From CAYSLU01 sp964431965 (lineage in GTDB: Bacteria > Verrucomicrobiota > Kiritimatiellia > CAIKKV01 > CAYSLU01), in contig CAYSLU010000004.1 of NCBI GenBank assembly GCA_964431965.1, forward strand, positions 25,465 through 89,464: 64,000 nt of DNA, in the 5' to 3' direction. The position numbers were made by a program, and so were the translations under genes. A model generated the notes under the pieces. It ran no database searches and was not told the origin of the DNA. It saw only the letters and a list, made by a program, of their open reading frames with translations. Numbering within the stretch: the stretch's first letter is position 1; each line of letters opens with the position of its first letter. Of the stretch, positions 25,641 through 35,367 are shown piece by piece.

Positions 25641-28600
25641 TCACCGGACCAACAGAAGCGCACCGCGCCGAGCGGGGGCGGTGACGAAGACGACGGTTCC
25701 TGTCTGCCCGGACTCGTAGCCCGTGCCCGGTGTCGCCGATGCGGTCCCCGCGAAGCCAGCGCAGGTGTTGGTGACGGTTGTCCCGTCGAGCGTCACGGCC
25801 GGGGCATCGGGATTGCCCAGCAGGATGTCGCGTTGAGCCGGCATAAACCCGCACCACACGGCCATGCGGCCGCCGCCGCCGCCGCCGCCATGGGCCGGAT
25901 CGCCGCCGCTGCCGCCCGCTGCGGTAAGCGACGAACCGGGCGCACCTGCGAAATCGCGCGTGACCAGGAAGATCGCCCCCCCGGAACCGCCGCCCCCCAG
26001 GCCCATTCCGTTGGCACCCGAAGCCGTGAGCGTCCCCCGCATATCCACGCTGTCTGCATACAGCCAGATCACCCCGCCACCGTAGCCTCCGAGGGCCGTC
26101 CCGCCCGTCGAACCACCGCCGCTGCCCGCCGTCGCAGGCGCGTTCGTCGATCCATAGGTGCCGCCACCAGCACTTCCGCTGGTGCTGCCGCTTCCGCCCC
26201 GGCCGCCGTAGCCACCGCCGCCGCCGCGGCTGCCGGTGCCGGTCTGCCCCCGACCCGGCCCCCGAAGCGTCGCGAATCCGCGACCCCGCGCGCTGATGCC
26301 CCCTCCGGCATCGATGCGCACGCGACCCGCCCGCATCTCGACCGGCCCGCCGCTCGCGCTGTCGGCGTGGACGTACAGCCACGAGCCGCTCGAGACCGCC
26401 ACCGCCCGCGTAACCTCGACGAGCGCCCCGTACTCGCGCAGCCCCCCGTTCGTCGCCGCCGCGAACACGGCCAGCGCGCCGCCATCAGTCAGCACGACGT
26501 CGCCGCACGAGAGCGACCGCACCCCCAGGCGCCCGCCCGGCCCGATCGTCAGCGCGTTGGTCACGGTCAGGGCAAAGCCGCCCTCGGCGAAAGTCACCGA
26601 GCAGTTCGATACGCTCAAGCGCCCGACGGCCCACGATGTCACCCCGGACACGTACAGGTTCACGTCGCCGAACAGCCCGCCGGACAGCGTCTCCGACAGC
26701 AGAGCCGCATCGGTCAGGTAGACCGTTCCGCCTACGGCGGCCAGCGCCCATCCAACGGCCTCGACTCCCGTGTTTTCGGCATAGCCGACGCCGGCCGCCG
26801 TCTGAAGCCGCACCCGGGGCGTGTCCGCCAGCGCCCCGTGGATGGCGATCCGGCCGCCGCCGCCCGCGCCGCCGTGCGTCGAGTAGCCGGCGCCGCCGCT
26901 GGCGCGGACCACGCCCGCCGTCGATCCGCCGAACGTCGAGCATGACACGAAGATGGATCCGCCCGCGCCGCCGCCCGCGTTTCCGCTCGCACCGCCGCTC
27001 GCGCCATTCGCCGAGATTGTCCCGTAGACCGTGACCGCTCCGGCCGCCTCGATCCGCACGACGCCGCCGCCCGCGCCGCCGCCCGCCTGTCCGCCGCCGC
27101 TGCCGGGCCCCTCAGGCGCCGTCGCGTATCCGTTGGTCACCCCTCCCGCCGCGTCAGGCGTGCTCCCGTACCCGCCGCGCCCGCCGTGCCCGCCGCCGCC
27201 GCCGCGCGTTCCGTCCGCGCCCCGCCCCGGGCCGTTCCGCCCGGCATAGCCGCTGCCGTCGGCCTGGATCACGCCGCCGGTCTGGACCAGCAGGCTGGCG
27301 CACCAGAGGCTGATGCGGTTCGACGTGCCGCCCGCCGCGAACGGACCCGCCAGGCGGATCTGTCCGCCGCCCCGCACCGTCGCGCCATTGGAGACGGCGA
27401 GACGCGTATCCCAGTTCGTGAAGACGAGTGTGGCCCCATTGCTCACCACGAGGTCAAACGCGCCGCGGCTGCTGCTCAGCCATACGGTTCCGGTGGCGAT
27501 GGTGACGCTGTCGTTCGGGCCCGGCATGCCGGATGGCGACCAGTTGGTGGCGCTTTCCCACGCGCCGACGCCGGACCAGCTCTTCGACTCGCCGGCCGGG
27601 GTCGTGAACGACGCCTGGAAGGTCCGCGCCCGATCCATCGTCACGGTCAGCGGGTTGTCCGTCTCGTGCCCCGGCGGGACTCCGGCACCGACCCACATGG
27701 TGAAGACGTAGCCGACCGAGGCGGATGCCGCGATGCCCGGCACTTCCCAGCCGTTCGTATACCAGCCGCTCACCGCTCCGTCGTTCACGCTCCCATTCGG
27801 GCCCGCCGACACGAGGAGCTGCCACTCGTTTGTCCACCGCCACGTCAGCACCAGGTTCGTAGTCATCTCGAACTCTGCCTGCGCGCCGTCGCCGGCGACC
27901 ACCGGGGTGCCGTCGATCGCCGCCAGCCGCCAGCCGATGCAGGCGCGGCGCAGCCCGTTCGTCTCGTCAGCCGGGCTCGTCACGCCGTTGGTGATCCACG
28001 TGCCGGACGGAATGCTGATCACGGTCCCGTAGCCGGCCGGGCCGGGACTGTCGAACAGCCCCGGCTCGCCGGCCACGGTCAGCGCGTAGCCCGCGCCCGC
28101 CGTCAGGAAGTGCGCGGTGCCGGGCAGACCGTTGCTGTAGCCGGTGCCGTACGTGGCGGAGAGGGTGCCTGCGAATCCGGCGTGCGCCGGATAGACAACC
28201 TGACCCGGAACCGCCGCCCATGATGCCAGGAGGTCGCGGTCGGCACCCGAGAGCCCGATCGCCACGCTGATCCGACCGCCCCCGCCGCCGCCCGCCTGAC
28301 TGACTCCGTTGCCGCCCTTCGCCTGGACCAACCCGGACGCTCCGCCAGACAGGGAGTCGCACAGAATCAGGATACCGCCGCCCGATCCCCCGCCGCCGAT
28401 GCTGGTGAACCCGTTCCCGCCGTTGGCCCTGATCGTACCGTCCAGCGCCAGAGGGCCCGGAGTCTCGAGCCGCACGAGTCCGCCGCCGTAGCCGCCGTTG
28501 TTGAGGTAGCACCCGCCGCTGCCGGGATCGACCGGAGCATTCGACGAGCCGTAGGTGTTGCCGCCGACATGGACCGTATCGCTGTCGCCGCCACGCCCGC

Positions 28601-30983
28601 CGTAGCCCGCCCCCCGACCCCGGCTCGCCGTGCCTCCGTTGCCCGGGCCGTACGCCGCCCGGTATCCGCCCTCGTCCGCGCTCACCCCGCCGCCAGCCGC
28701 CACCCGGATGGCCGCCGCCCGCAGCAGGGGCGCCCCGCCGTCCGTGTCATGCGCGTGGAGCGTGACCCACGAGGATGTCCCGATGGCCAGTTCGTTCGTC
28801 GCTTGGACGAGCGCGCCGTACGCGCGGCCCGCCCCGCCCGTCGCATCGGCGTAGACCGCCAGCACGCCCCCGTTCGTCAGGCGGATCGACCCGCCGCACG
28901 CCAGATTCACGGTCCCCAGCTCGGCCCCGGCGCCGAGTACGACATCGTTCGAGACCGTGAGCTCGAAGCCCGGCGGCGCCAGGCGGACCGAGCAGTTGCT
29001 CACGGTCAGGCGGCCGACCGACCACGCGGTCATGCCCGATACCCAGAGGTTCACATCGGTGAACAGCCCGCCCGAAAGCGTCTCGCCGAGCGGCGCCGCA
29101 TCAGGCAGGTAGACCGACCCGTCGGTCGCACGGTAGCGGGCCGGGGCCGCGTAGCCCGAACCCGGGCTGGTCCCCATCCGGATCCCGGGCCACGGGGTGG
29201 CGTTCGCATAGTGGAGGGCGATGCGCCCGCCGCCGCCACCGCCGGCCGTGTTGCCGCTCCCGGACCCGCCGTTGGCCCGGATCAGGCCGCTCGTTCCCCC
29301 ACCGAGCGCGGCGCAACGGATGAACACGCCGCCGCCCGACCCGCCGCCGCCGTAACCGAAGCCGAAGCTGCCGCCGTTCGCCGAGATCGTGCCGAACACG
29401 TTCACGCTGCCGGCCGCCTCGATGCGGATCAGCCCGCCGCCGTATCCACCGCCGCCCGTGAGGCACCCGCCGCTCCCGGCAGACAGCGGCTCCGACACCG
29501 CGCCGTACGAGCTGCCGCCAGACGCCGCGTACTGTCCGCGTCCGCCGGCCCCGCCATAGCCGCCGCCCGCGCACCGCTCGCCGGTGTCGCCCGCGCCGGG
29601 CCCGCGTGCCGTCTCGAACCCGCCGGCATCCGCGGTGATGGCACCGCCCGATGCCACATGCACGCTGTCAGCGCGCAGCAACGGCGCTCCCCCGGTCATC
29701 TTGTCGGCAAAGAGGTATAGCGTCGATGCGGGGCCGATCAACACGCCGTTCGTCACCGCAATCAGGGCCCCGTAGTCGGGCTCCACGCCGTTCGTCGCAG
29801 CCGATACGATCTCGAGCACGCCCCCGTTCGTGATCGTCACGCGGTCGCAGAACAAGTTGTCCGTGCCCACGCGGGCGTTCGTCGCCACGACCAGAGCGTT
29901 GGAGACGATCAGCGTGAACCCGGGCTGCGCCAGCCGGAAGCTGCAGTTGCTGACGGTGAGGCTGTCGATCACGCAGGTCGCCACGCCCTCAATCGTCAGG
30001 TTCACATCGCGGAAGCGGTTGGCGTCCATCACGGGGGCAATCGCGGACAGGTCGGCGAGATGCAGCGTTCCGGCCTCAGCCCGGAACGGAAACGCCGCAT
30101 TGTAGCCGCTGCCCGGCGACGTCCAGAGCCGCACGCCCGGCCACGGCGTCGCGTGCGAGTACAGAATGGCCAGCCGGCCGCCGCCCCCCCCGCCGCCGGG
30201 CGAGGTGCCGGCGCCGCCGCTCGCGCTGACCAGGCCGCCGGTCCCGCCGGCGAACGTGTCGCAGATGATCAGGACCGATCCGCCCGACCCGCCGCCGCCA
30301 TAGTTCACGGTGCTGGAGGATCCATCGGCGGTTATGGTGCCGCGGATATCGATCGTGCCCGAAGCGTCGATCCGGACGGCTCCGCCGCCCGATCCGCCCT
30401 TGCTCGAGCTGCACCCGCCGCTGCCCGGCGCCACCGGCGCTCCCGCGGAGTCGTACGTCCCCCCGCCCGTCGCGTCGGTGTCGCCCACCCCACCCCGACC
30501 GCCGTGCCCGCCGCCGCGGCCGCGATCCGCCGCGCCCGCTCCCGGGCCGAACGTGGCGAGGTACCCGAGCCCGCGGGCGTCGATCCGCCCGCCCGGCTCG
30601 ACCGTGAGGTTGGAGCAGGCGACGTGAATCCGGTTTGAGGCCGATGCGAACGGCGCCGGCATCGTGAGGCGTCCGCTATTCCGGACGAGCACGCTCACGG
30701 CATTGAGCGTCGTGTCCCAGTTCGTGAAGACCAGCGTCGCGTTCGTGATTGCGAACACGTCGAGCAGCGGCGTGTCGTTGCTGATGACGATCCACACGCC
30801 GTTCGACAGCGCCACGCTGTCGCCATCGGCCGGTCGAACGCCGCCGTCCCAGTTCGCCGCCTGGAACCAGTCGCCCGTCGCCGCGCCGACCCAGGTGCGC
30901 TCAGCGGCGCACGCTCCCCCGGCCGCCGCCAGCGCCGCCAGAAGCGCTCCGATCCATCCGCGGAACTGCATGCGTCTGCTCAT
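25641..30983 (-). CDS. Giant modular glycine-rich secreted protein (1780 aa)
   Basis: Exported: the signal peptide runs to about ACAAE (start ATG 30983, with GAGGAAG upstream). The mature protein opens with a TGDWFQAANW head and then repeats a module of about 300 residues. Each module has a beta-rich half (SNCSVRLAPPGFELTVSN, ..YGAL[IV].VT..., GGGISAD) and a glycine half (GYGGRGG, then PGSGG, GGYGGGLIRIEA, a GTISANGG-type turn, GGGGSGGG and GGGGGGRIA). Five glycine modules are visible, at about 30.55-30.15, 29.65-29.2, 28.65-28.25, 27.25-26.85 and 26.3-25.85 kb. A Listeria-Bacteroides-type repeat lies at residues about 1000-1120, then a second head (SGVGAWESATNW). No anchor motif is seen at the C-terminus (ALLLVR). 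Function unknown; probably a surface or matrix protein. Confidence 0.85.
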   Translation of the reverse strand: MSRRMQFRGWIGALLAALAAAGGACAAERTWVGAATGDWFQAANWDGGVRPADGDSVALSNGVWIVISNDTPLLDVFAITNATLVFTNWDTTLNAVSVLVRNSGRLTMPAPFASASNRIHVACSNLTVEPGGRIDARGLGYLATFGPGAGAADRGRGGGHGGRGGVGDTDATGGGTYDSAGAPVAPGSGGCSSSKGGSGGGAVRIDASGTIDIRGTITADGSSSTVNYGGGGSGGSVLIICDTFAGGTGGLVSASGGAGTSPGGGGGGGRLAILYSHATPWPGVRLWTSPGSGYNAAFPFRAEAGTLHLADLSAIAPVMDANRFRDVNLTIEGVATCVIDSLTVSNCSFRLAQPGFTLIVSNALVVATNARVGTDNLFCDRVTITNGGVLEIVSAATNGVEPDYGALIAVTNGVLIGPASTLYLFADKMTGGAPLLRADSVHVASGGAITADAGGFETARGPGAGDTGERCAGGGYGGAGGRGQYAASGGSSYGAVSEPLSAGSGGCLTGGGGYGGGLIRIEAAGSVNVFGTISANGGSFGFGYGGGGSGGGVFIRCAALGGGTSGLIRANGGSGSGNTAGGGGGGRIALHYANATPWPGIRMGTSPGSGYAAPARYRATDGSVYLPDAAPLGETLSGGLFTDVNLWVSGMTAWSVGRLTVSNCSVRLAPPGFELTVSNDVVLGAGAELGTVNLACGGSIRLTNGGVLAVYADATGGAGRAYGALVQATNELAIGTSSWVTLHAHDTDGGAPLLRAAAIRVAAGGGVSADEGGYRAAYGPGNGGTASRGRGAGYGGRGGDSDTVHVGGNTYGSSNAPVDPGSGGCYLNNGGYGGGLVRLETPGPLALDGTIRANGGNGFTSIGGGGSGGGILILCDSLSGGASGLVQAKGGNGVSQAGGGGGGRISVAIGLSGADRDLLASWAAVPGQVVYPAHAGFAGTLSATYGTGYSNGLPGTAHFLTAGAGYALTVAGEPGLFDSPGPAGYGTVISIPSGTWITNGVTSPADETNGLRRACIGWRLAAIDGTPVVAGDGAQAEFEMTTNLVLTWRWTNEWQLLVSAGPNGSVNDGAVSGWYTNGWEVPGIAASASVGYVFTMWVGAGVPPGHETDNPLTVTMDRARTFQASFTTPAGESKSWSGVGAWESATNWSPSGMPGPNDSVTIATGTVWLSSSRGAFDLVVSNGATLVFTNWDTRLAVSNGATVRGGGQIRLAGPFAAGGTSNRISLWCASLLVQTGGVIQADGSGYAGRNGPGRGADGTRGGGGGHGGRGGYGSTPDAAGGVTNGYATAPEGPGSGGGQAGGGAGGGVVRIEAAGAVTVYGTISANGASGGASGNAGGGAGGSIFVSCSTFGGSTAGVVRASGGAGYSTHGGAGGGGRIAIHGALADTPRVRLQTAAGVGYAENTGVEAVGWALAAVGGTVYLTDAALLSETLSGGLFGDVNLYVSGVTSWAVGRLSVSNCSVTFAEGGFALTVTNALTIGPGGRLGVRSLSCGDVVLTDGGALAVFAAATNGGLREYGALVEVTRAVAVSSGSWLYVHADSASGGPVEMRAGRVRIDAGGGISARGRGFATLRGPGRGQTGTGSRGGGGGYGGRGGSGSTSGSAGGGTYGSTNAPATAGSGGGSTGGTALGGYGGGVIWLYADSVDMRGTLTASGANGMGLGGGGSGGAIFLVTRDFAGAPGSSLTAAGGSGGDPAHGGGGGGGRMAVWCGFMPAQRDILLGNPDAPAVTLDGTTVTNTCAGFAGTASATPGTGYESGQTGTVVFVTAPARRGALLLVR

Positions 30984-31033
30984 CGGCTGCTTCCTCGAAT
31001 CGCCCGCCGCCGGCCCCGGCCGCGGGACGTGCC

Positions 31034-32557
31034 TCATCTCGAATACCACATGGCAGAGGTTATCCAATCCATCTCGCCCTTCGCCAGCCCCCATGCCTCG
31101 AACTGAAACTGCGCCCAGCGCTGGAACGGAAGCTGGTCCAGGAGGTGGTACCGGTGCATGTGGGCGATCCGGTGCGAGCGGCTGCCGGCGATCCGCGTCT
31201 GTCCCCGGAAGGGATGGCTGAAGATGCCCTGGGAACACCAGGCGAAGCCGAAGTAGTCCTCCGTGCCGGTGCCGTGCCAGGCCGGGCGGGAGCGATCGTC
31301 CAGCCAGATCAGGTGGTCGCCTTCGCCCCACCACTGATCGCTCCGGCTGTCGACGCCGAGCACGCAGCCGACGAGGCGGCCCGGCCCGGCGGCCTCGACC
31401 AGTGTCACGATGTTCCGCGCGTCGGTCCGCAGCCCCGGGTGCTGCCGGTAGTTCGCCCGGAACCGGAGCGGGTATTGCGCGGCCTCGATGGGCTGGGTCC
31501 ACGCCTCCGCCGTCACGGCGCACGCCCGCTCGGTCGCGTTGCTGACCAGCATCCGGCCTCCGTTCGAGAACGGCATGAACCACCGGAGCGTGACACGCGC
31601 CCCAGCCACGGAGGCCGGGAGGGACTCGGTGTCCTCGAGGTCGGCGGAAACACCGGCGAGCATGTGCAGCGGGGCGCGCACGGCGGGCGTCCCGTCCCAG
31701 GCGGCGTCCACCCACAGGCCCCGCAGGTCGGCCTTCGAGGCGCCGGTGAACCGCAGGCTGGCGACGGCGGCCGGCCCCGCCATCCGGAGGACCTCCATCG
31801 TCTGCCCCGGCTCGAGCCGCCGCTCGAGCGTCCGGAGCGCCGCGCCGGCGGCGCGCTCGGCGTCGAGGATCCGGCCGGCGAGCTGCCCGAGCAGGCGCGG
31901 CTCGCGGCCGATCTCGGCCGCGTCGAACGGGTGGACCTCGGCGGCGGGCGGCAGCGACTGCCAGGCCACCTGGTAGAGCTCCGACAGATCCTCCCGCCGC
32001 GGGGCCCACAGCACCAGCTTGCAGTGCGTCGCATGGACGATGGGGAAGTGCAGGTTGTGGCCCCGGGAGGTAACCGAAGCGTAGGGGCGGCGCACGGGCA
32101 GGAACCGGCCGGCCAGGAAGTCGGCGAAGGGCATCGACAGGGCCGCCTCCTCGCGCCCGTCGATGAAGAGGCCGACGGTGCCGACGGGGTTCGCCGACCA
32201 GACCCAGGTGATGGCGCCCGGGCCGTCGAACTCGGCCAGCGTCGCCCGGACCCGTCCCGGCTCGTCCGTCACGTCGGTCACGAAGCCGTGGTCCATGTCG
32301 CCCGTGATCGCGGGGGCCAGGTTCGCGAGGATGACCTTGCCGGTGTCGGAGCAGCTGGAGAACATCCTGGAGGAGGCCGTCTCGTCGACCGGCGCGGCCA
32401 GCGTCCGCGGGTCCGCGGCCGCCGCCAGCAGGGACGCCCAGGACACGCCCGGCGGCACATGCCCTGTCTCCGGGGCCGCCCGCCGGCCGCACCCCTGACC
32501 GCCCAGGGCGAGCAGACCGGACGCGAAGAGCACGGCCCATGAGGTTACAGTCGTCAT
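31034..32557 (-). CDS. GH172/DUF2961 glycoside hydrolase, probable lipoprotein
   Basis: A 507-aa exported protein. The N-terminus MTTVTSWAVLFASGLLALGG is followed by QGCGRR, where Cys23 could be lipidated although the lipobox is weak. The rest matches DUF2961 (GH172): SSCSDTGKVILANLAPAITG, GPGAITWVWSAN.., then RWFMPFSNGGRM, YRQHPGLRTDARNIVTLVEA, WWGEGDHLIWLDD and GTGTEDYFGFAWC. GH172 members cut fructose dianhydrides or D-arabinofuranose. The giant glycine-rich gene starts 51 bp downstream, so the two are probably one operon. It faces a sialidase-like gene across 63 bp. Confidence 0.87.
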   Translation of the reverse strand: MTTVTSWAVLFASGLLALGGQGCGRRAAPETGHVPPGVSWASLLAAAADPRTLAAPVDETASSRMFSSCSDTGKVILANLAPAITGDMDHGFVTDVTDEPGRVRATLAEFDGPGAITWVWSANPVGTVGLFIDGREEAALSMPFADFLAGRFLPVRRPYASVTSRGHNLHFPIVHATHCKLVLWAPRREDLSELYQVAWQSLPPAAEVHPFDAAEIGREPRLLGQLAGRILDAERAAGAALRTLERRLEPGQTMEVLRMAGPAAVASLRFTGASKADLRGLWVDAAWDGTPAVRAPLHMLAGVSADLEDTESLPASVAGARVTLRWFMPFSNGGRMLVSNATERACAVTAEAWTQPIEAAQYPLRFRANYRQHPGLRTDARNIVTLVEAAGPGRLVGCVLGVDSRSDQWWGEGDHLIWLDDRSRPAWHGTGTEDYFGFAWCSQGIFSHPFRGQTRIAGSRSHRIAHMHRYHLLDQLPFQRWAQFQFEAWGLAKGEMDWITSAMWYSR

Positions 32558-32620
32558 GCTGAGTCGTCCCAGTATAGCATACGCCGCCTGACGCAGACCG
32601 CCAGGGGAGGAACCGACGCC

Positions 32621-33787
32621 ATGTCCGACACACCGATACACCCGGGCTTCCGGATCGTTCTGGACGTCCCGCTGCAGGAGGTGAACGCCGAATACTGCTG
32701 GTTCCACCCGCGGTGCGCGTCGGTCCCCGGCGCCGACCGAAACGGGGCCCCGGCCGTGATCATGACGATCCAGAAGCACCTCGGGGTCAGCGATTTCTAC
32801 TCCGGCCTGTACGCGATGCGCACGGACGACCTGGGCCGGATCTGGCGCGGGCCCGACGCCATCGCGGAGCTGGGGTGGCGGACCGACGCGAACGGCGTGA
32901 TCACCGCGGTGGCCGACGTGACGCCCGGCTATCACCCGCCGACCGGGAAGCTGCTGGCCGTGGGCGCGCAAGTGCGCTACAGCCCGGCCGGGGAGCAGAT
33001 CGAGGATGTGAAGCGCGCCCACTCGACGGCCTACGCCGTCCACGACCCGGCCTCGGGCCGGTGGTCGCGCTGGCGCACGCTCGAGATGCCGTCCGTCGCG
33101 GACTTCGAGTTCTCGCGCAACGCGTGCTCGCAATGGCTGGTCGAGGCAGATGGAACCCTCCTGCTGGCGTTCTACCACTCGCGGGATGTCTCGGAGGCGT
33201 TCCGGGTAACGGTCTTCCGCTGCCGCTTCGACGGGTCGGAGCTCGTGTGCGGCGAGCGCGGCGGCACGCTGGCCCTGCCGGTCCAGCGCGGGCTGTGCGA
33301 GCCGTCGCTCGCCCGCTTCGGCGGGCGCTACTACCTGACGCTCCGCAACGACCTGCGCGGCTATGTAACCTCCAGCGCCGACGGCCTGCATTATGATCCC
33401 ATCCGCCCGTGGACTTTCGACGACGGGCTGGAGCTGGGCAGCTACAACACCCAGCAGCACTGGCTCTCGCACTCGGACGGGCTCTTCCTCTGCTACACGC
33501 GGCGCGGTGCCAACAACGACCACATCCCGCGAAATCGGGCTCCGATCTTCATCGCGCAGGTCGATCCGCGCCGGCTGTGCGTCATCCGCGCCACCGAGCG
33601 GGTGCTGATCCCCGACCGCGGACTCATGCTGGGCAACTTCGGCGCCGCCACCATCAGCGCGGGTGAATCGTGGGTGACCGACTCGGAGTTCATCGACTTC
33701 AAGCTGAAGATGGGCCCGAGCCCGCGCGGCGGCGACGGCAGCACCTTCGTCGCGCGCGTCATCTGGGCGGCGGCCAACCGCGGGTAG
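32621..33787 (+). CDS. Sialidase/neuraminidase-like beta-propeller protein
   Basis: A 388-aa protein without signal peptide (MSDTPIHPGFRI). A six-bladed sialidase-like propeller is suggested by an Asp-box-like segment (SDFYSGLYAMRTDDLGRIW), HDPASGRWSRWRTLEM, GLCEPSLARFGGRYYLTLRN and SYNTQQHWLSHSDGLFLCYT. Exo-alpha-sialidase annotation is common for such proteins, but the substrate is unproven and the absence of a signal peptide argues for intracellular use. GGGAGGA precedes the ATG. It is divergent from the GH172 gene. Confidence 0.75.
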   Translation: MSDTPIHPGFRIVLDVPLQEVNAEYCWFHPRCASVPGADRNGAPAVIMTIQKHLGVSDFYSGLYAMRTDDLGRIWRGPDAIAELGWRTDANGVITAVADVTPGYHPPTGKLLAVGAQVRYSPAGEQIEDVKRAHSTAYAVHDPASGRWSRWRTLEMPSVADFEFSRNACSQWLVEADGTLLLAFYHSRDVSEAFRVTVFRCRFDGSELVCGERGGTLALPVQRGLCEPSLARFGGRYYLTLRNDLRGYVTSSADGLHYDPIRPWTFDDGLELGSYNTQQHWLSHSDGLFLCYTRRGANNDHIPRNRAPIFIAQVDPRRLCVIRATERVLIPDRGLMLGNFGAATISAGESWVTDSEFIDFKLKMGPSPRGGDGSTFVARVIWAAANRG

Positions 33788-33852
33788 GTCATGCAGGGCT
33801 CGATTGTCCTTACTGGAGCCGAGGCTCCAGAACAACGCCAAGCCGCCCCGCG

Positions 33853-35367
33853 CTACTCGGCAAGCACCTCGATCGAGACTGGATTGCTCAGGACTCGTAC
33901 TACCTTCGTTCTGTTCCCGCCGGCCACTTTGCCGCCTTTCGGATGGCCGTGCCGCAGGTCGAGCGCGAAACGCACCGTGTGGGTGCCGGGCCCAGGAGAC
34001 AGGCTCCTCAGCTCGAACCGTCCGGGCGATTCCGTCGCCAACCGGGCCTGCCACTGCCCGGCAAGCGAGACCAGCATGCCTCCTATTTCCTCACCGGGAT
34101 GCACGGAGCTACCCGTGCCGCGCCATCCGGCGCTCCAGGTGTAAGGACAACCGTCCACGTTCAGGTCATGGGGCTGCTGAGACAGGACGACCGTGTAGTC
34201 GAGAGCGCTGTGATTGCGAATCTGGAGCTCCAGCGTCGGCAGTTCGCCCGTCCGCCACTTCGTCTTGTGCGGCACCAGGCGGCACTGCACGCCATCCACA
34301 GCGTCGCCCCAGGGTTCGGCGGCGGCAGTCAACGGACTGGGGGCGGGGAGCGGCGCCCACGGCGCGTTGGTCATTGCGACCTCGGTCTCTGTCGCCAGAT
34401 CGGCATCGCGTGGTGCGGTGCCGTCGTCAATCCGGCATGGCAGGCGGGCCGCGATCCGGAACACAGCGCCCGCGCCTAGGCCCAGATCCGCGGACCACCG
34501 CCCCAGCGTCGGCATCGAAACGGAGTGATGGGCGAGCGCGACGCGCTTGGGCGCAATGGCGCTCGGGGAGTCATCGAGCCCCACGCCGCCCGCCAATCCC
34601 TGGATCGTGCCGGTGGCGCCACCGTCGCGGCTCAGAGCCACCATTTCCCATCCGTTGGAACTCACGATCGTGACCGGTCGATCGGTCAAGTTCTCGACGA
34701 CGAGCGTGAAGCGGCCCTCCTTCCCGTACTCCATCGCCCGTACCAGGATACCCGCACGCACGACGCCCGCGGGTTTCCCCCACGCGATCCGATCCGTCGT
34801 CATTTCGAACGGCGCCTCTGCCGTGAGCGTGCCGGACCAGCCTCCCTCCTCTTTCGACTCGCGAACCGTGAGTGCCGTGCGAATCAGCAGCGGCCCCGGA
34901 ACCAATCCCCTGAGGTCGAGGTAGCCCAACTCCTCGGACTTCGTGACCGTGATGATCTCGCCGGTGGCGATGGTGCCGGGTCTGAATTCCGGTCCTTCGA
35001 GTTTCTGAAGTGGAGGTTCGGGGATGGGCTGCCCGGTGCTGGAGAGAACCTCCGCGTGGACCGAGTAGCCGAGTCGCGTCTCGAATCGTGTTCCCGGGGA
35101 GTCGACTCGGCCGGCGAGGTTCAGAGGTCCATCAGAAACATTCCGGAGCAGGACAGCGAACGTCACGGCTTCATCGTCGAGGCAATATCGGCTGGGGCAG
35201 AGATCGATGCCCATCTGCAGCCCGCGAACCGCTGCTCCCCACAGCGGGGCATTGCTGTGGCTGACGGGTTCTGTCCGCGGTGCATCGCTCGCCGCTCCTC
35301 CGCGAGCCGTTCCCAACATACTGAGACATACGAGCGCAACCGGAAGGGGCGATCTCAGACCGCGCAT
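33853..35367 (-). CDS. Secreted protein with two BsuPI/Ig-like repeats, function unknown
   Basis: A 504-aa exported protein (signal MRGLRSPLPVALVCLSMLGT, cut near GAAS). Two related domains can be seen: one with WGAAVRGLQMGIDLC..DDEAVTFAVLLRNVSD (about 43-85) and one with WGDAVDGVQCRLVP..KWRTGELPTLELQIRNHS (about 350-395). Both follow the pattern W.xxVxGxQxxL...GExxTxxxxxRN found in bacterial Ig-like/BsuPI-type extracellular domains. No catalytic motif is seen. GC is slightly lower than in neighbours. The divergent 531-bp stretch upstream holds a striking palindrome. Confidence 0.55.
   Translation of the reverse strand: MRGLRSPLPVALVCLSMLGTARGGAASDAPRTEPVSHSNAPLWGAAVRGLQMGIDLCPSRYCLDDEAVTFAVLLRNVSDGPLNLAGRVDSPGTRFETRLGYSVHAEVLSSTGQPIPEPPLQKLEGPEFRPGTIATGEIITVTKSEELGYLDLRGLVPGPLLIRTALTVRESKEEGGWSGTLTAEAPFEMTTDRIAWGKPAGVVRAGILVRAMEYGKEGRFTLVVENLTDRPVTIVSSNGWEMVALSRDGGATGTIQGLAGGVGLDDSPSAIAPKRVALAHHSVSMPTLGRWSADLGLGAGAVFRIAARLPCRIDDGTAPRDADLATETEVAMTNAPWAPLPAPSPLTAAAEPWGDAVDGVQCRLVPHKTKWRTGELPTLELQIRNHSALDYTVVLSQQPHDLNVDGCPYTWSAGWRGTGSSVHPGEEIGGMLVSLAGQWQARLATESPGRFELRSLSPGPGTHTVRFALDLRHGHPKGGKVAGGNRTKVVRVLSNPVSIEVLAE

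Noticed and set aside
25833..29720. Long plus-strand ORFs antisense to the giant glycine-rich gene (up to 383 aa)
   Set aside because: They are Arg/Ala/Pro-rich shadow frames caused by the high GC and GGC-rich codons of the real minus-strand gene; no ribosome binding sites or domains.
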